From: Capitella teleta
Lineage: Eukaryota > Annelida > Polychaeta > Capitellidae
Length of the DNA stretch: 64,000 nt
NCBI GenBank assembly: GCA_000328365.1
Contig: KB309680.1
Span: forward strand, 16,105 to 80,104
Reading direction: 5' to 3'
A model generated the notes under the pieces. It saw nothing but the letters and a program-made list of their open reading frames with translations, searched no databases and was not told the DNA's origin. Of the stretch, positions 53,302-64,000 are shown in pieces (positions within the stretch are counted from its first letter, which is position 1; every line of letters starts with the position of its first letter). The translations under genes and the position numbers were made by a program.

Positions 53302-56180
53302 ATGACAGACAATCTGACCAAATTTATTGACACCCCCACAACTCCTGACCCCATTCATGTTTACGAGCCATCTCTGGCGTTAAATAAAACTCCGATCGTC
53401 ATTGACAATGGTAGGTACAGACCCCTCTTCCTCAATGCTTTAACCTCACGTGCCATTCCCAGGATGCTACAAATGCAGAGCAGGCTGGGCGAGCGAGTCT
53501 GAACCAAAACTTGTTTTCAAAAACGTAGTTGCAAGGCTCCGCTCCAAAAAAGAAAAAGTTTGTAGTCATGCTCACATAACCTTGCTGTAACATCTTTCCA
53601 AAGGATATTGAGCTTCTGGTTGGAAGTGACATCACAAATATTGAAGTGGTCAGAGCACAGTTAAGATCACCGTTTGAACGCAATGTGCTGGTGCATTTGG
53701 AGTCTCAAGTGAGTCATTCTGTGCTTTGAGATTTTCCGCGCATTCATGTTGTCATCAGGAACAACTCCTTGATTACACATTCAGTCATCTTGGCATTGAC
53801 TCATCAGGCTCTGTTGCGCATCCGATCGTCATGACTGAGGCTCTTGCCAACCCGAATTTCTCCAGGAATTGTTAGTATTCTCATGATTCATGAGTTTCCA
53901 TAACTTTGACATTAAATGTAATTATTTCTCTCCAACATAGTGATGTCTGAGTTGTTGTTTGAGTGTTATGGGGTGCCTGAGGTTACATTCGGAGTGGACT
54001 CTCTCTTCAGTCTTCACCACAGCTACCCTTCTGAATCACAAAGTGGGAACAATTGCATGATGTGACCGGTCGTTTATTATCTGTTCATTAGTGAATGCCC
54101 TGATCGTGGCCTGTGGCTACAATACAACGCACATCATCCCTGTCTTGGAAGGTCAGCCTCAGTGTTCACACAGCAGGCGAATCAATCTTGGAGGACTGCA
54201 TTCGGATCTTTTCATGCAGAGACTCCTGCAGCTGAAGCACTCAGCGCACTTTGCTGCTATTACTCTGAGTCGTGCGGAGGTACAAGCATTCAATCACACT
54301 TTTATTCCTTTTTTTTTAATTGCTTCACACAGGAGCTGGTGAGGCGGTTCTGTCGTCTAACCACTGATTTTCAGTCGACTCTCAAATTGTGGTCTACTGA
54401 TGAGTATTATAACGAACACGCTCGCAAGATCCAACTGCCGTTCACTCAGGTACGACTGAGTGGGGTCAGGTTCTGGTGTGGATAATTTGTGCTTTCAGCT
54501 TCCAGGGGGAGTCTTAACCGCCGAGCAACAGCGGGTTAAAAGAGAGCAGCAGATTCAGAGACTGCTAGAGGTCAACGCCCGCCGCAGGGAACAAAAGGCA
54601 AGGGAAGCAGCATTCAACACTTTTGCTGATTTTGATTTCACAGCTGGCTGAAGATCAGGAGAAACTCCGCTTACTGATTGAACTGCAGCAGCTGCAGGAG
54701 GATGATGACAATGAAGAGCTCTTTTACGTATGATGTCAGAGGCACTGTGTGAACTCTCTGTTAACGGTTGTTCTTATAGCGGAGCATGAAGCAAATGGAT
54801 ATTGATTCAGTTGAAGAATTACAGGCGACCATCAACCAACTGAACAACTCCATTCACCACATTGCTCAGCGTATCCTGGAAGATCGTCAAAGGGTCAGAT
54901 GCTTCCCTGGAAGAGGAGATTTTTATTCTTCTTTTTTTTTTTTGATAACAGAGAGAGGGAGTTGCAGAGGACGTGAAAGACACACAAAAAAGAAAGCCAA
55001 AGGTCAAAGAGGCGCAACCGAAAAAGCCGAAGATTGATCGTACCGGGGTGCGCTTAACTCATTGATTTTGCATTAGTGTCAAAACTGAATATTTTGTTCT
55101 CTTCCAGGAGCTGAGTCGCAGTATGCCCATGGATACAAGTGATGTCGCTGCCATGGCAACCTGGCTTGAGAATCTTCGGCAGCAGCGTCAGAAATTGTTG
55201 AACAAACGAGCGGAGCGTCGGCAGAGGAGAACAGACATGACTAAGAGACGGACGGTGGCATCGCACCAGCGCATGAAGATCCTGACTGCACTGGCACAGG
55301 GCACAAAGAAGAATAAAGTGGACACGTTTGGAAAGAACGATGATGATTGGGATGTGTACAAGGAAATCGTGAGTGTTCTCTTTGGGATTATCCATCTCTC
55401 AATTTTAACACTTTGAAGAACAAAGATGCTGGGGATAGTGATTCAGAGGCTGAGCAGGATAAATTAGATGAATTGGAAACGATGCTTAAAGAGTATGATG
55501 ATGAATTCAAGCAGTGAGTCCTCTTTTTGTTTTTATCATAGAGGATCGAATTTTCATTTTTGCCATTGCAGTCCAAATGATCAGGGAGATGGCTTTGATG
55601 TTGCTGAATATTACCGCGTTCATGTTGGCACTGAGCAGATACGGTGAGGCATGGCTACCAGCGCAGATGAGTGTCTTACCTCTCGCATACACAGCGTTCC
55701 CGAGGTCCTCTTCCAACCTTCCATGATCGGAATGGATCAAGCGGGAATTGCAGAAACCATCAGCTTTGTGTTGAAGAAATTCACAGCTGAGGAGCAAACT
55801 GCTATGACCCAAGTACGCTCCTCCCCCCACCTCCTCCCACTCATCCTATTACTGCCTCTCTTTTGCAGCGAGTTTTCCTCACTGGGTCCTGTTCTTCATT
55901 CCCGTCCTTCGAAGAGCGACTAAGCAAGGAGCTGCAAGAAATGCTTCCCTTCCAATCAAAGTTCTCTGTGCACAAAGCCCAAGACCCTGTGCTGGGACCT
56001 TGGAAGGGAGCCTGCAAGTGGACGGCCTCTCCGCTATATTCAAAGTTCTGTATCTCTAAGCAGGATTATGATGAATATGGAGGGGAGTACATCAAGACGT
56101 GTCCTATTACTAATCAGTATGTGCCCACACCAGCCTCCCTGAAAATTGCTAGTCAAATTAAGAAAGAAGATACTGCTTAA
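53302..56180 (+). CDS. ACTR5: Actin-related protein 5, INO80 complex subunit (16 exons)
   Basis: Exons: 53302-53410, 53463-53557, 53604-53708, 53759-53870, 53941-54042, 54092-54279, 54333-54449, 54499-54597, 54644-54727, 54780-54893, 54952-55047, 55108-55368, 55419-55513, 55572-55643, 55695-55812, 55869-56180. All phases agree and give 692 residues (human about 607). The N-terminus has the ARP5 start ([12 protein letters not shown]) and the actin-fold phosphate loop IVIDNG, then [27 protein letters not shown] and RINLGG. A long charged helical insertion ([20 protein letters not shown] onward, about residues 276-500) is diagnostic of ARP5. The fold resumes at [26 protein letters not shown] and [11 protein letters not shown]5 with Ies6 couples INO80 ATPase activity to nucleosome sliding in the nucleus. 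Intron 8 uses a GC donor. Confidence 0.95.
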
Positions 56181-56184
56181 ATGG

Positions 56185-56190
56185 AATAAA
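56185..56190 (+). terminator. Poly(A) signal of ACTR5
   Basis: AATAAA begins only 5 nt after the TAA stop, so the 3' UTR would be very short. Confidence 0.6.
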
Positions 56191-57037
56191 AAGTATGCCT
56201 CCTCAATTTTGTCAATTGTTTTGTTTTAGTAATTTTACATACATGGAAATCTTGATAACTCAAACTTGAAAATACAATTTCATTCATGGGACTGGAAAAT
56301 ATTATGTTCGAGGAACAGGGTTTTTCGATGAAGTGGGGAGTATACGGGACTTCAGAAACAGTTCGAGGAAGAGTGGGTGTTCTAGGAATCCGAGTTAGAG
56401 TAATCGGGGTTTCACTGTATTGGTAGTTATTTTGGACACGTAATTTTTAAAGCTAAACTAAAATAAGGGAAGAAAATCAATATGTGAAAATAGCATTTTG
56501 TATTTCTAGACCTTGTCATGACCTCAGATGATTATGGCCGATAATAATTAACGCTTTCACAATAAATCAAACAAAATTATTCAAAAGAATGGATTTTTTT
56601 TTATTGTGTTCGAACATTTATTGTCAGTGTTGACATCGTCAATACATGTATCCCCTCTAAGAGCGTTTTATACATTTTATTAGTGTACTAGTGCAACTGA
56701 ACATGAAAGTTTCCAGCAGCCGAACCTAAACTCATATTCATTAGCCTTGATTACGAGGACTAGTACTATGTCTTAAAAACATTGCACAGTGCATGAACTA
56801 CATTTGACTGAGGTTTTGAAGGATGCGAAAGTACCTGAGAAATATGCAAGTGCGAACGTCACGAGAAGTAAAAAAAGAAGTTCAGGTAGCATAGCCCACC
56901 TGTTTAAACGCAAGCAATAAAAAGACGGAACAATAAAACAAGTAATTCGTTGAGCAAATATCAATACTAGGTGTAATACTATTGTACTCTGAAGCGTCTA
57001 TTACTCGAGAAGAATCGTTTAGATGAGGAAATTGCAG
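56191..57037. other. Intergenic between ACTR5 and the first UGT
   Basis: No gene recognised. About 40 nt at the right end (from 56996) match the 3' flank of the second UGT copy, marking the limit of the duplication. Confidence 0.5.
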
Positions 57038-58564
57038 TCACTCTTGTTTACTCTTTGATTTGCGTCGGCAGCATCGCTTCGCAGTGCATCTGCAGCACAT
57101 GAAAATACACGCAGACATGATGGCTGCACTCACAGCGAGGAATGCAGCAACATCCAACATGAAGAACTTCCACAAGGGCAGTTGCATGCTGCTCGGCTTC
57201 AGGTGGCTGCCTCCGAACTTCAACACGTGGTTCACCCAAAATGACAGAGCTTTCCTGGGCTCTGGCATATCCAGAAGGATGCGAGAACACCTCTGCACTG
57301 ATGTGCGATACTTTGGGTCCGAAAGGATTTCCGTGATGGCGTCTCGTACCTGTTCAGCACTGCTGCTTTTCAAATCCAAGAATAGACCATGACCTCGCAA
57401 GGTAGCACGTCGAGCGTTGTAGAACTGGTCACCGAATACAGGCAGAGTGAGCATGGGCACACCGTGGAAGAGGCCCTCCAGCTGACCATTGTTGCCGCCA
57501 TGGGTGACGAACAGTCGCGTGTTATTGTGTCCAAGCAGATCATTCTGAGGCAACCATGAGGCTAACATGACATTAGCCGGAGTGTTGGCGGGGCGCTCGC
57601 CATCGGACCGCATGATGACCCTCTGGGGAAGATTCTCGAAAGCTTCCATCAGTACATCCATCATTTCTTTGGGGATACTTTTGATGGCAGATCCAAACGA
57701 CACCACTATGAGACCATTATTGGCGCCATCAGCAAAAGACTGCATGTCACCAGCCGGTAGGGGTTTCGCAGGCGTCCAGCCGAGGCCAGCGATGAACTGG
57801 TAGTGGAAGGCATGCACTCGAGGAAGATCAGAGCAAACTGTCTCCATGTTTATGATCCACATCTCTGAATCCTTATAAATCTGATCGAATGTGGTTTCGG
57901 GACGGTTTGGGGCAAATCGCTCGAGATACGATGGATATATAGCGAACATGGGAGGGACCACGAAAGAAATCCCAATTTGAGCTACTGTGTTAACCAGACG
58001 ATCGAAGAAGGTGGAGTCAGATGTGATGGTCATGAGACCAATCTGGCCTTCAGAGGAAGGCAATGCAGGAACCCTAGCTGACCATGGGTCGTGACGAGCA
58101 CCCAGTGAGATGTAAGGCACCCCCAAACGATATGGTACAGCATACATGCAACGCACTGGATCTATGTTGTCAATAAGTACAAGGTCGTACTTTTCAGCTT
58201 CCACAACATCATATGGTACGCCTTGGAGTGCTGCCTCACAGTATGCTGAGCCCATTTCCTTCACGGCCATCATTAGTTGTAACACGCCCCAAAGCGATGC
58301 ATCATGATCAAAGAGAGTTGCATGTAAATTCTCCACGACATTCCCCAATTCTTTGCCCATGGACAAAACCCGCAAACCTCGCTTCTCAGCATGCTGGCGA
58401 AGGTTTTCGCCAACCAGCATGTGGACAGTGTGTCCTTCGTCTTGCAAGGCCTCTCCTACCACTGCGAACAGTCGTACGTGACTGCCATGGTGCACGGGCA
58501 TCAGGAGAATCTTAGCAGACGACGTTCCTCCGATGAGGCAAGCAAAGAACAGCAGCAGACGCAT
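57038..58564 (-). CDS. UDP-glycosyltransferase (UGT, GT1), copy A, intronless
   Basis: A 508-residue single-exon protein of normal UGT length. It starts with a signal peptide (RLLLFFACLIGGTSSA) and then the acceptor half with the His of the catalytic pair in HHGSH (25-29) and a likely partner Asp in LIDN (132). The donor half carries the UGT signature at about 337-380: WLPQNDLLGH, THGGNNGQLEG and GDQFYNARR. A membrane anchor near the C-terminus (about 465-490) is followed by a Cys/Arg/Lys tail (CCRRKSKSKQE), typical of ER-anchored animal UGTs that conjugate lipophilic compounds in the ER lumen. Acceptor and sugar cannot be told. It lies head to head with copy B and is nearly identical to it outside residues 72-113 and 194-216. 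Confidence 0.93.
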   Translation of the reverse strand: MRLLLFFACLIGGTSSAKILLMPVHHGSHVRLFAVVGEALQDEGHTVHMLVGENLRQHAEKRGLRVLSMGKELGNVVENLHATLFDHDASLWGVLQLMMAVKEMGSAYCEAALQGVPYDVVEAEKYDLVLIDNIDPVRCMYAVPYRLGVPYISLGARHDPWSARVPALPSSEGQIGLMTITSDSTFFDRLVNTVAQIGISFVVPPMFAIYPSYLERFAPNRPETTFDQIYKDSEMWIINMETVCSDLPRVHAFHYQFIAGLGWTPAKPLPAGDMQSFADGANNGLIVVSFGSAIKSIPKEMMDVLMEAFENLPQRVIMRSDGERPANTPANVMLASWLPQNDLLGHNNTRLFVTHGGNNGQLEGLFHGVPMLTLPVFGDQFYNARRATLRGHGLFLDLKSSSAEQVRDAITEILSDPKYRTSVQRCSRILLDMPEPRKALSFWVNHVLKFGGSHLKPSSMQLPLWKFFMLDVAAFLAVSAAIMSACIFMCCRCTAKRCCRRKSKSKQE

Positions 58565-59655
58565 GGTGGCCGATCAGTTTCTCTGTGAAATACATACATA
58601 ATAATTACATGCGCCATTAATAGTCAATAAGACATACGTATGTATGCAATAGGAAACGTGTGCACTCTCGTTGAGCTCTGATAAAACTATAATGCCGAGG
58701 CTTTACGATATTACAGATAATAATATCGACATCCAGGCCTGTATACCAACCAGGCACGAGGTCAGCGCGTTTTCACCGTCCTCCTTTTTGATCTTTGATG
58801 CACGAGCAATTTGTTTAACGCTGGCATCACTGAAGCATGCGTATATAATACACGCTTGGTCTCACAGTAGAATATCGATCAATAGACTGCCAAAACTATG
58901 TCGTCAGCCTTCATTACTCTGAGCTATATTCACCCCAGTGAACTATACTCCTTTAATGAATAATGATGTGATATGAAATGCTGAAGGATAGATCATCACT
59001 GATGTCTTAAGAATTAAACAATCAAAGAATGCTTAAGGAACTCAATTAGCAATCAGATTTCCAGCATATGTTAACTGGGACAAGCAATATAATTGGTAAT
59101 ATTTCTGTATATCGATAACCCTTAATAACCGTTATGCATTTAATCAGCCAACTGCATCATCAACCAAGGGTATAGTCTTGCCGATACATTTGATGACAAT
59201 TTAATGCATATATTATGTCATACCTTCAGTATTTGCAACACAATTGAAGATAAGAGGAAGAATCAAAAGTCCAGTTACCGAGAATAGGGCAGGAAAACTC
59301 TGGTTGTGCGTGGCCTACCTGTATCTCTATACGTGCACTATCCAATCAGGAGAGCACATACAGGAGCTTTGGTGTGTTTTTCTATTGCTGGTGAAAAAGA
59401 AAAAATCACAGACTTTCCCCTATGCGAAAACTGTTAGCTCGAATATAGGGTGGTCCAATTGTAGTGTGATTTGTTTCGACGGTACTGAAAACTGAAAAGC
59501 CATCGACTGGAGACATATTATCAATATTGATTGTTTTTATAATTACAAAAAAGGCTGCCCAATATAATAAGGAGTGTTCTAATAAGGAGTGTTCTAAATA
59601 TCAGCTCAGCATATTAACCCCCAGTTGTGTTAGCAAGAGCTAAAAGTACATATAC
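58565..59655. other. Between the UGT copies, left part
   Basis: The duplication's 5' limit lies about 12 nt upstream of the start codon (TGATCGGCCACC shared). Beyond it the flanks of the two copies differ, so each UGT has its own promoter. No other gene recognised. Confidence 0.5.
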
Positions 59656-60010
<355 letters not shown>

Positions 60011-61000
60011 AATAAAAACTTAACAAAATACAGATTTGCATCAATTCAAGATACGGTAATAATTATACAATCAATTAATACATAGTGAATTAATTAAAAA
60101 CATAACATCAGTATTATAGAATTCGTTATATATACTCAAAATATTATCTCTTATATTACATCTCTTATATTACATAATTCTTTGTTTCTTCTATCTATAC
60201 AAAATTATATATATATTGTAGATATAAGAACCCGAGCTATATCACACGGCGTACCCTGTCGAAGTCGAAACCTATATATTATAGGCTACTTTCAAATAGG
60301 TCATATGTACATGTCAATACCATTCGGATTAGGGCCTACCTATCAACAATGCGCTGAATTATACTATATACTTAATCAGAATTAATTACTGATTAAGTAC
60401 ATGTTTATCTAAATCTATCTATATATATAAAATATTCAGATATGACATCTTCAAAACGCAAATGAACCCCGACCAGCATGTGCCAGATATCACCCTTCCC
60501 TCGCGACGTACGTAAACATGCATGGTAATTGAGTCAGGCTTAGTTGTTATCTGTGGGCCCTACCCATTGCATTGCATTGTGCAACACCCAGATGGCCACT
60601 CCGACTGGTGGTGTGACCGTCGTCTGCTCGTTAGACAATGCCCTACCCATGCAGTGCATGTTTAACGACTTTTGACCCACTCCATATATTAAATCGTTTT
60701 ACTGCATGAATCATGGGATATAGTAATGCATGACCTGACTCGACGCATGTCTGGTTGGCACGTTGCCAAACGTGATTAACAAACCAAATATCGCCAACAC
60801 ACAGCCCTGGTCTGAATAGAAATATATAGGCCTAATGCTGAAACGTTTAACGCAGGGCAGATCAACTATATAGTAGCGTCAGATACTGTTGACCTGCATA
60901 CATATCAGAGAGTGCGCAGCAGCTTCTTGTATCTTCGCTTGTATGCTAGTACATTCACCACACAGAGACCATTGGATGATGACCACAGTGATCGGCCACC
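60011..61000. other. 5' flank of UGT copy B
   Basis: No gene recognised. A diverged piece of the short dispersed repeat (TTTTGACCCACTCC) lies at 60669-60682. A minus-strand frame at 60905-61174 is only the reverse of the UGT start. Confidence 0.5.
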
Positions 61001-62521
61001 ATGCGTCTGCTGCTGTTCTTTGCTTGCCTCATCGGAGGAACGTCGTCTGCTAATATTCTCCTGATGCCCGTGCACCATGGCAGTCACGTACGACTGTTCG
61101 CAGTGGTAGGAGAGGCCTTGCAAGACGAAGGACACACTGTCCACATGCTGGTTGGCGAAAACCTTCGCCAGCATGCTGAGAAGCGAGGTTTGCGGGTGTT
61201 GTCCATGGGCAAGGATTTGGAGCCTGTTCTGGAAGCTATAGGATCAAAACTGTTTGACTCATCCATCTGGGGAATATGGCAGCTGTTCATGGCCGTGAAA
61301 GAACGGGGATTGAACTACTGTGAGACAGTACTCCAAGGCGTACCATATGATGTTGTGGAAGCTGAAAAGTACGACCTTGTACTGATTGACAACATGGATC
61401 CAGTGCGCTGCATTTATGCAGTACCATATCGTTTGGGGGTACCTTACATCTCACTGGGTGCTCGACACGACCCCTGGTCAGCTAGGGTTCCTGCCTTGCC
61501 TTCCTCTGAAGGCCAGATTGGTCTCATGACCATCACATCTGACTCCACCTTCTTCGATCGTCTTGTAAACACAATCGCTTTAATTGCGATTCAGTTGACA
61601 ATCCCTCCCTCATATGCTGTAAACCCATCGTTTCTTAAGCGCTTCGCCCCAAACCGTCCCGAAACCACTTTCGATCAGATTTATAAGGATTCAGAGATGT
61701 GGATCATGAACATGGAGACAGTTTGCTCTGATCTTCCTCGAGTGCATGCCTTCCACTACCAGTTCATCGCTGGCCTCGGCTGGACGCCTGCGAAACCCCT
61801 ACCGGCTGGTGACATGCAGTCCTTTGCTGATGGCGCCAATAATGGTCTCATAGTGGTGTCGTTTGGATCTGCCATCAAAAGTATCCCCAAAGAAATGATG
61901 GATGTACTGATGGAAGCTTTCGAGAATCTTCCCCAGAGGGTCATCATGCGGTCCGATGGCGAGCGCCCCGCCAACACTCCGGCTAATGTCATGTTAGCCT
62001 CATGGTTGCCTCAGAATGATCTGCTTGGACACAATAACACGCGACTGTTCGTCACCCATGGCGGCAACAATGGTCAGCTGGAGGGCCTCTTCCACGGTGT
62101 GCCCATGCTCACTCTGCCTGTATTCGGTGACCAGTTCTACAACGCTCGACGTGCTTCCTTGCGAGGTCATGGTCTCTCCTTGGATTTGAAAAGCAGCAGT
62201 GCTGAACAGGTACGAGACGCCATCACGGAAATCCTTTCGGACCCAAAGTATCGCAAATCAGTGCAGAGGTGTTCTCGCATCCTTCTGGATATGCCAGAGC
62301 CCAGGAAAGCTCTGTCATTTTGGGTGAACCACGTGTTGAAGTTCGGAGGCAGCCACCTGAAGCCGAGCAGCATGCAACTGCCCTTGTGGAAGTTCTTCAT
62401 GTTGGATGTTGCTGCATTCCTCGCTGTGAGTGCAGCCATCATGTCTGCGTGTATTTTCATGTGCTGCAGATGCACTGCGAAGCGATGCTGCCGACGCAAA
62501 TCAAAGAGTAAACAAGAGTGA
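61001..62521 (+). CDS. UDP-glycosyltransferase (UGT, GT1), copy B, intronless
   Basis: A 506-residue single-exon paralogue of copy A, in inverted orientation. All landmarks are kept: signal peptide, HHGSH, LIDN, the UGT signature (WLPQNDLLGH, THGGNNGQLEG, GDQFYNARR), C-terminal anchor and basic tail. It differs from copy A in two blocks of the acceptor half: residues 72-111 (for example SKLFDSSIWGIWQLFMAV, two residues shorter) and 192-214 (IALIAIQLTIPPSYAVNPSF). Outside these only about seven residues differ, and silent sites are also almost all identical. Both copies look intact, so both probably work, perhaps on different acceptors. Confidence 0.93.
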   Translation: MRLLLFFACLIGGTSSANILLMPVHHGSHVRLFAVVGEALQDEGHTVHMLVGENLRQHAEKRGLRVLSMGKDLEPVLEAIGSKLFDSSIWGIWQLFMAVKERGLNYCETVLQGVPYDVVEAEKYDLVLIDNMDPVRCIYAVPYRLGVPYISLGARHDPWSARVPALPSSEGQIGLMTITSDSTFFDRLVNTIALIAIQLTIPPSYAVNPSFLKRFAPNRPETTFDQIYKDSEMWIMNMETVCSDLPRVHAFHYQFIAGLGWTPAKPLPAGDMQSFADGANNGLIVVSFGSAIKSIPKEMMDVLMEAFENLPQRVIMRSDGERPANTPANVMLASWLPQNDLLGHNNTRLFVTHGGNNGQLEGLFHGVPMLTLPVFGDQFYNARRASLRGHGLSLDLKSSSAEQVRDAITEILSDPKYRKSVQRCSRILLDMPEPRKALSFWVNHVLKFGGSHLKPSSMQLPLWKFFMLDVAAFLAVSAAIMSACIFMCCRCTAKRCCRRKSKSKQE

Positions 62522-62610
62522 CTGCAATTTCCTCATCTAAACGATTCTTCCTCGAGTAACAGATATAGAAGATCTAAAAGACATGACTGTTGAAGTCAAT
62601 TCCTCGCTCA

Positions 62611-62616
62611 AATAAA
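62611..62616 (+). terminator. Poly(A) signal of UGT copy B
   Basis: AATAAA 90 nt after the stop codon, beyond the region shared with copy A. Confidence 0.5.
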
Positions 62617-63467
62617 CTTTGTTACAAACCATCCGAAATATGAAGTAAACTAAGTGAACCTCTATGGAAAAACTATCCTACATCCATTCATATCAAAATA
62701 TGTATATCCAACCCACAATACGGACATCAGTTGCAGCTTCAGCTGGAAAGTGATTACTTGACATCATCCCCACAGATTATGACTACAGAATGCAGCTAGT
62801 GTGTTCTTGTAATCCAGAGATTGTACATGCGTTTGGTGAAGCCAGCACAACAGGATATATGCATCATTTCCTCACCTTCCCAGCAGAGCCATGTATTCAG
62901 GCATGGTATCACAATGATTGATATCAAACAGATCACATTTGTGAAGATTCTCAAGAAAGTATACATTGTAATAACATGAATAGAGAAAATTCTGCAGAGA
63001 GAAATTTGCATAAAATGTTTCAACCAGTTTTCATGATCAAATAATTGCATTACTGTTGGCATATGCAGTATATATTGAAACAATTTATTCACGATATGAC
63101 ATGAAATCATCACTGTTATACAATGAAAAACGGAGACAATTATCAAATCTCAGCTGAGCAAAATCATGGAAGACTTCAACAAAGGCACAAATCAACCTGA
63201 GAAAGTATCACAAAGAAAATAATTCAATTTCAAAGATGATCTCCTTATCAGTCTTATAATTGACATATCACTAGTATTAAGCTCAACGTCAAAGAAAAGA
63301 CCACCTCAGCAGTGTACAAAGGGAAATATGAATGATATTGAAAATATTATCCAAAGCCCAAACAGACAAAATTATAACATTCCTGTTTGGAGATAGTAAT
63401 ATACATTGAATATACGGTACACGGGCAAATGATTGCTAACATTGTATTCAGAGGTATTTGTGTGATA
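62617..63467. other. Intergenic, 3' flanks of UGT B and GPCPD1
   Basis: The two genes converge here. No gene is supported; the minus frame at 62796-63146 has no recognisable family. Confidence 0.45.
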
Positions 63468-64000
63468 TTACTCTGTGCCATTTTCAGATTTCTTTGATCT
63501 CTTGAAAATATTGCCTTCTCCTCTATTCTCATAGATCCTGTGAACAAAAGAATGTTGAATTAGATGCATTTAGCTCTTGATGAACGCAAGACGTCTTCAC
63601 CTGTCATAGATGAGTCCATCAACGCCATGATTCTGCTGCAACTTGAGGTTTTCAGGACTGTTATTATCATCCCCCCAGGAAAAAACCCGCAGTCCTTGCT
63701 TCTTCAATTTCTGGATGATTGTCAAGTCTCTGAGTATATCCTCAGCATGCACCACCACCCCCTGCATAACAGTGCTGTTAAAACTGTGAGCACTCAAAGA
63801 CATACGCACCATTAAGCCACGAGAACGGCAAAAATTTGCCGCCGTGAATGCATCGTTGCCTCGAGGGTCCAGATATGGCACGTACTTCAGAGTTTTTCCG
63901 AGACTTAGGAAGAAAACCGGGAAAGTAGGTTGCTTCAAGGCTAAGCTAAGAGGGGAGAGAGTAATGGTGAGAACAAAAGAGACCGCGTCCTTACAGAGTG
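63468..64000 (-). CDS. GPCPD1: Glycerophosphocholine phosphodiesterase GPCPD1-like, 3' end
   Basis: Three complete exons and the last bases of a fourth are visible: 64000-63995 (ends at a GTAAGG donor), 63945 or 63940 to 63810, 63761-63601 and 63537-63468. The reading gives FPVFFLSLGKTLKYVPYLDP, then GVVVHAEDILRD and FSWGDDNNSPENLKLQQNHG, then VDGLIYDRIYENR and a short basic tail to the stop. This is the last part of the GDPD barrel of GPCPD1/GDE5 (compare NVHTEDLLR, CWGDDTNDPEN and GVNGLIYDRI in vertebrates). The family hydrolyses glycerophosphocholine to choline and glycerol-3-phosphate, or acts in muscle metabolism, in the cytosol. The N-terminal CBM20 domain and the catalytic start lie outside the window. 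Introns here are about 50-63 nt and one of about 50 nt lies before the third-last exon. Confidence 0.88.

Noticed and set aside
54147-54173. A 25-nt intron in ACTR5 after CTTGGAAG
   Set aside because: The frame continues without it and encodes the conserved RINLGG block; the piece is coding.
61756-62499. Open frames antisense to the UGT copies (also 57060-57803)
   Set aside because: Shadows that recur in both copies because the coding sequence is duplicated.

Overview
The window reads as nuclear DNA of an invertebrate animal. Genes are split by GT-AG introns, many only 46-70 nt long. There are metazoan-type receptors and transporters, tRNA-derived SINEs, decayed LINEs and three long (AAT)n arrays. 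Intron size alone would suggest a sponge-like or similarly compact lineage, but the galanin/allatostatin-like receptor and the long, repeat-filled intergenic stretches leave the phylum open. Two assembly gaps (50 N at 15277 and 279 N at 41309) interrupt the sequence.

Layout. 1-3.6 kb: a SINE copy at the window edge and a complete three-exon SLC16-type monocarboxylate transporter on the minus strand, with a foldback repeat and an (AAT)n array in its long first intron. 3.6-21.9 kb: gene-poor, with one exon-sized relic resembling SLC16 and several decayed LINE pieces (11.9-12.6, 15.1-16.2, 16.5-19.0 kb). 21.9-23.0 kb: an intronless peptide-type GPCR on the minus strand. 23-41 kb: gene-poor again, with a LINE piece at 31.5 kb, a broken DUF7869-like gene at 35.2-36.2 kb, a decayed Tc1 transposase at 36.5 kb and several unexplained repeats. 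41.6-42.0 kb: the 3' end of a second GPCR, cut by the gap. 42.4-48.9 kb: an 11-exon minus-strand gene whose product has two Ras-association-like domains, a PDZ-like domain and a C-terminal coiled coil. 53.3-56.2 kb: a complete 16-exon ACTR5 (INO80 actin-related protein). 57.0-62.5 kb: two intronless UDP-glycosyltransferases arranged head to head, nearly identical except for two short windows in the acceptor half. 63.5-64.0 kb: the 3' end of a GPCPD1-like phosphodiesterase on the minus strand, running off the window.

The genes do not form one pathway. They cover membrane transport, peptide signalling, small-GTPase/junction-type scaffolding, chromatin remodelling, xenobiotic or metabolite conjugation and phospholipid turnover. 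No retrovirus-like or LTR element, Polinton, CRISPR array, rRNA or convincing tRNA gene was seen. The strongest observations are the mosaic divergence of the inverted glycosyltransferase pair and the unusual RA-RA-PDZ-coiled-coil protein.
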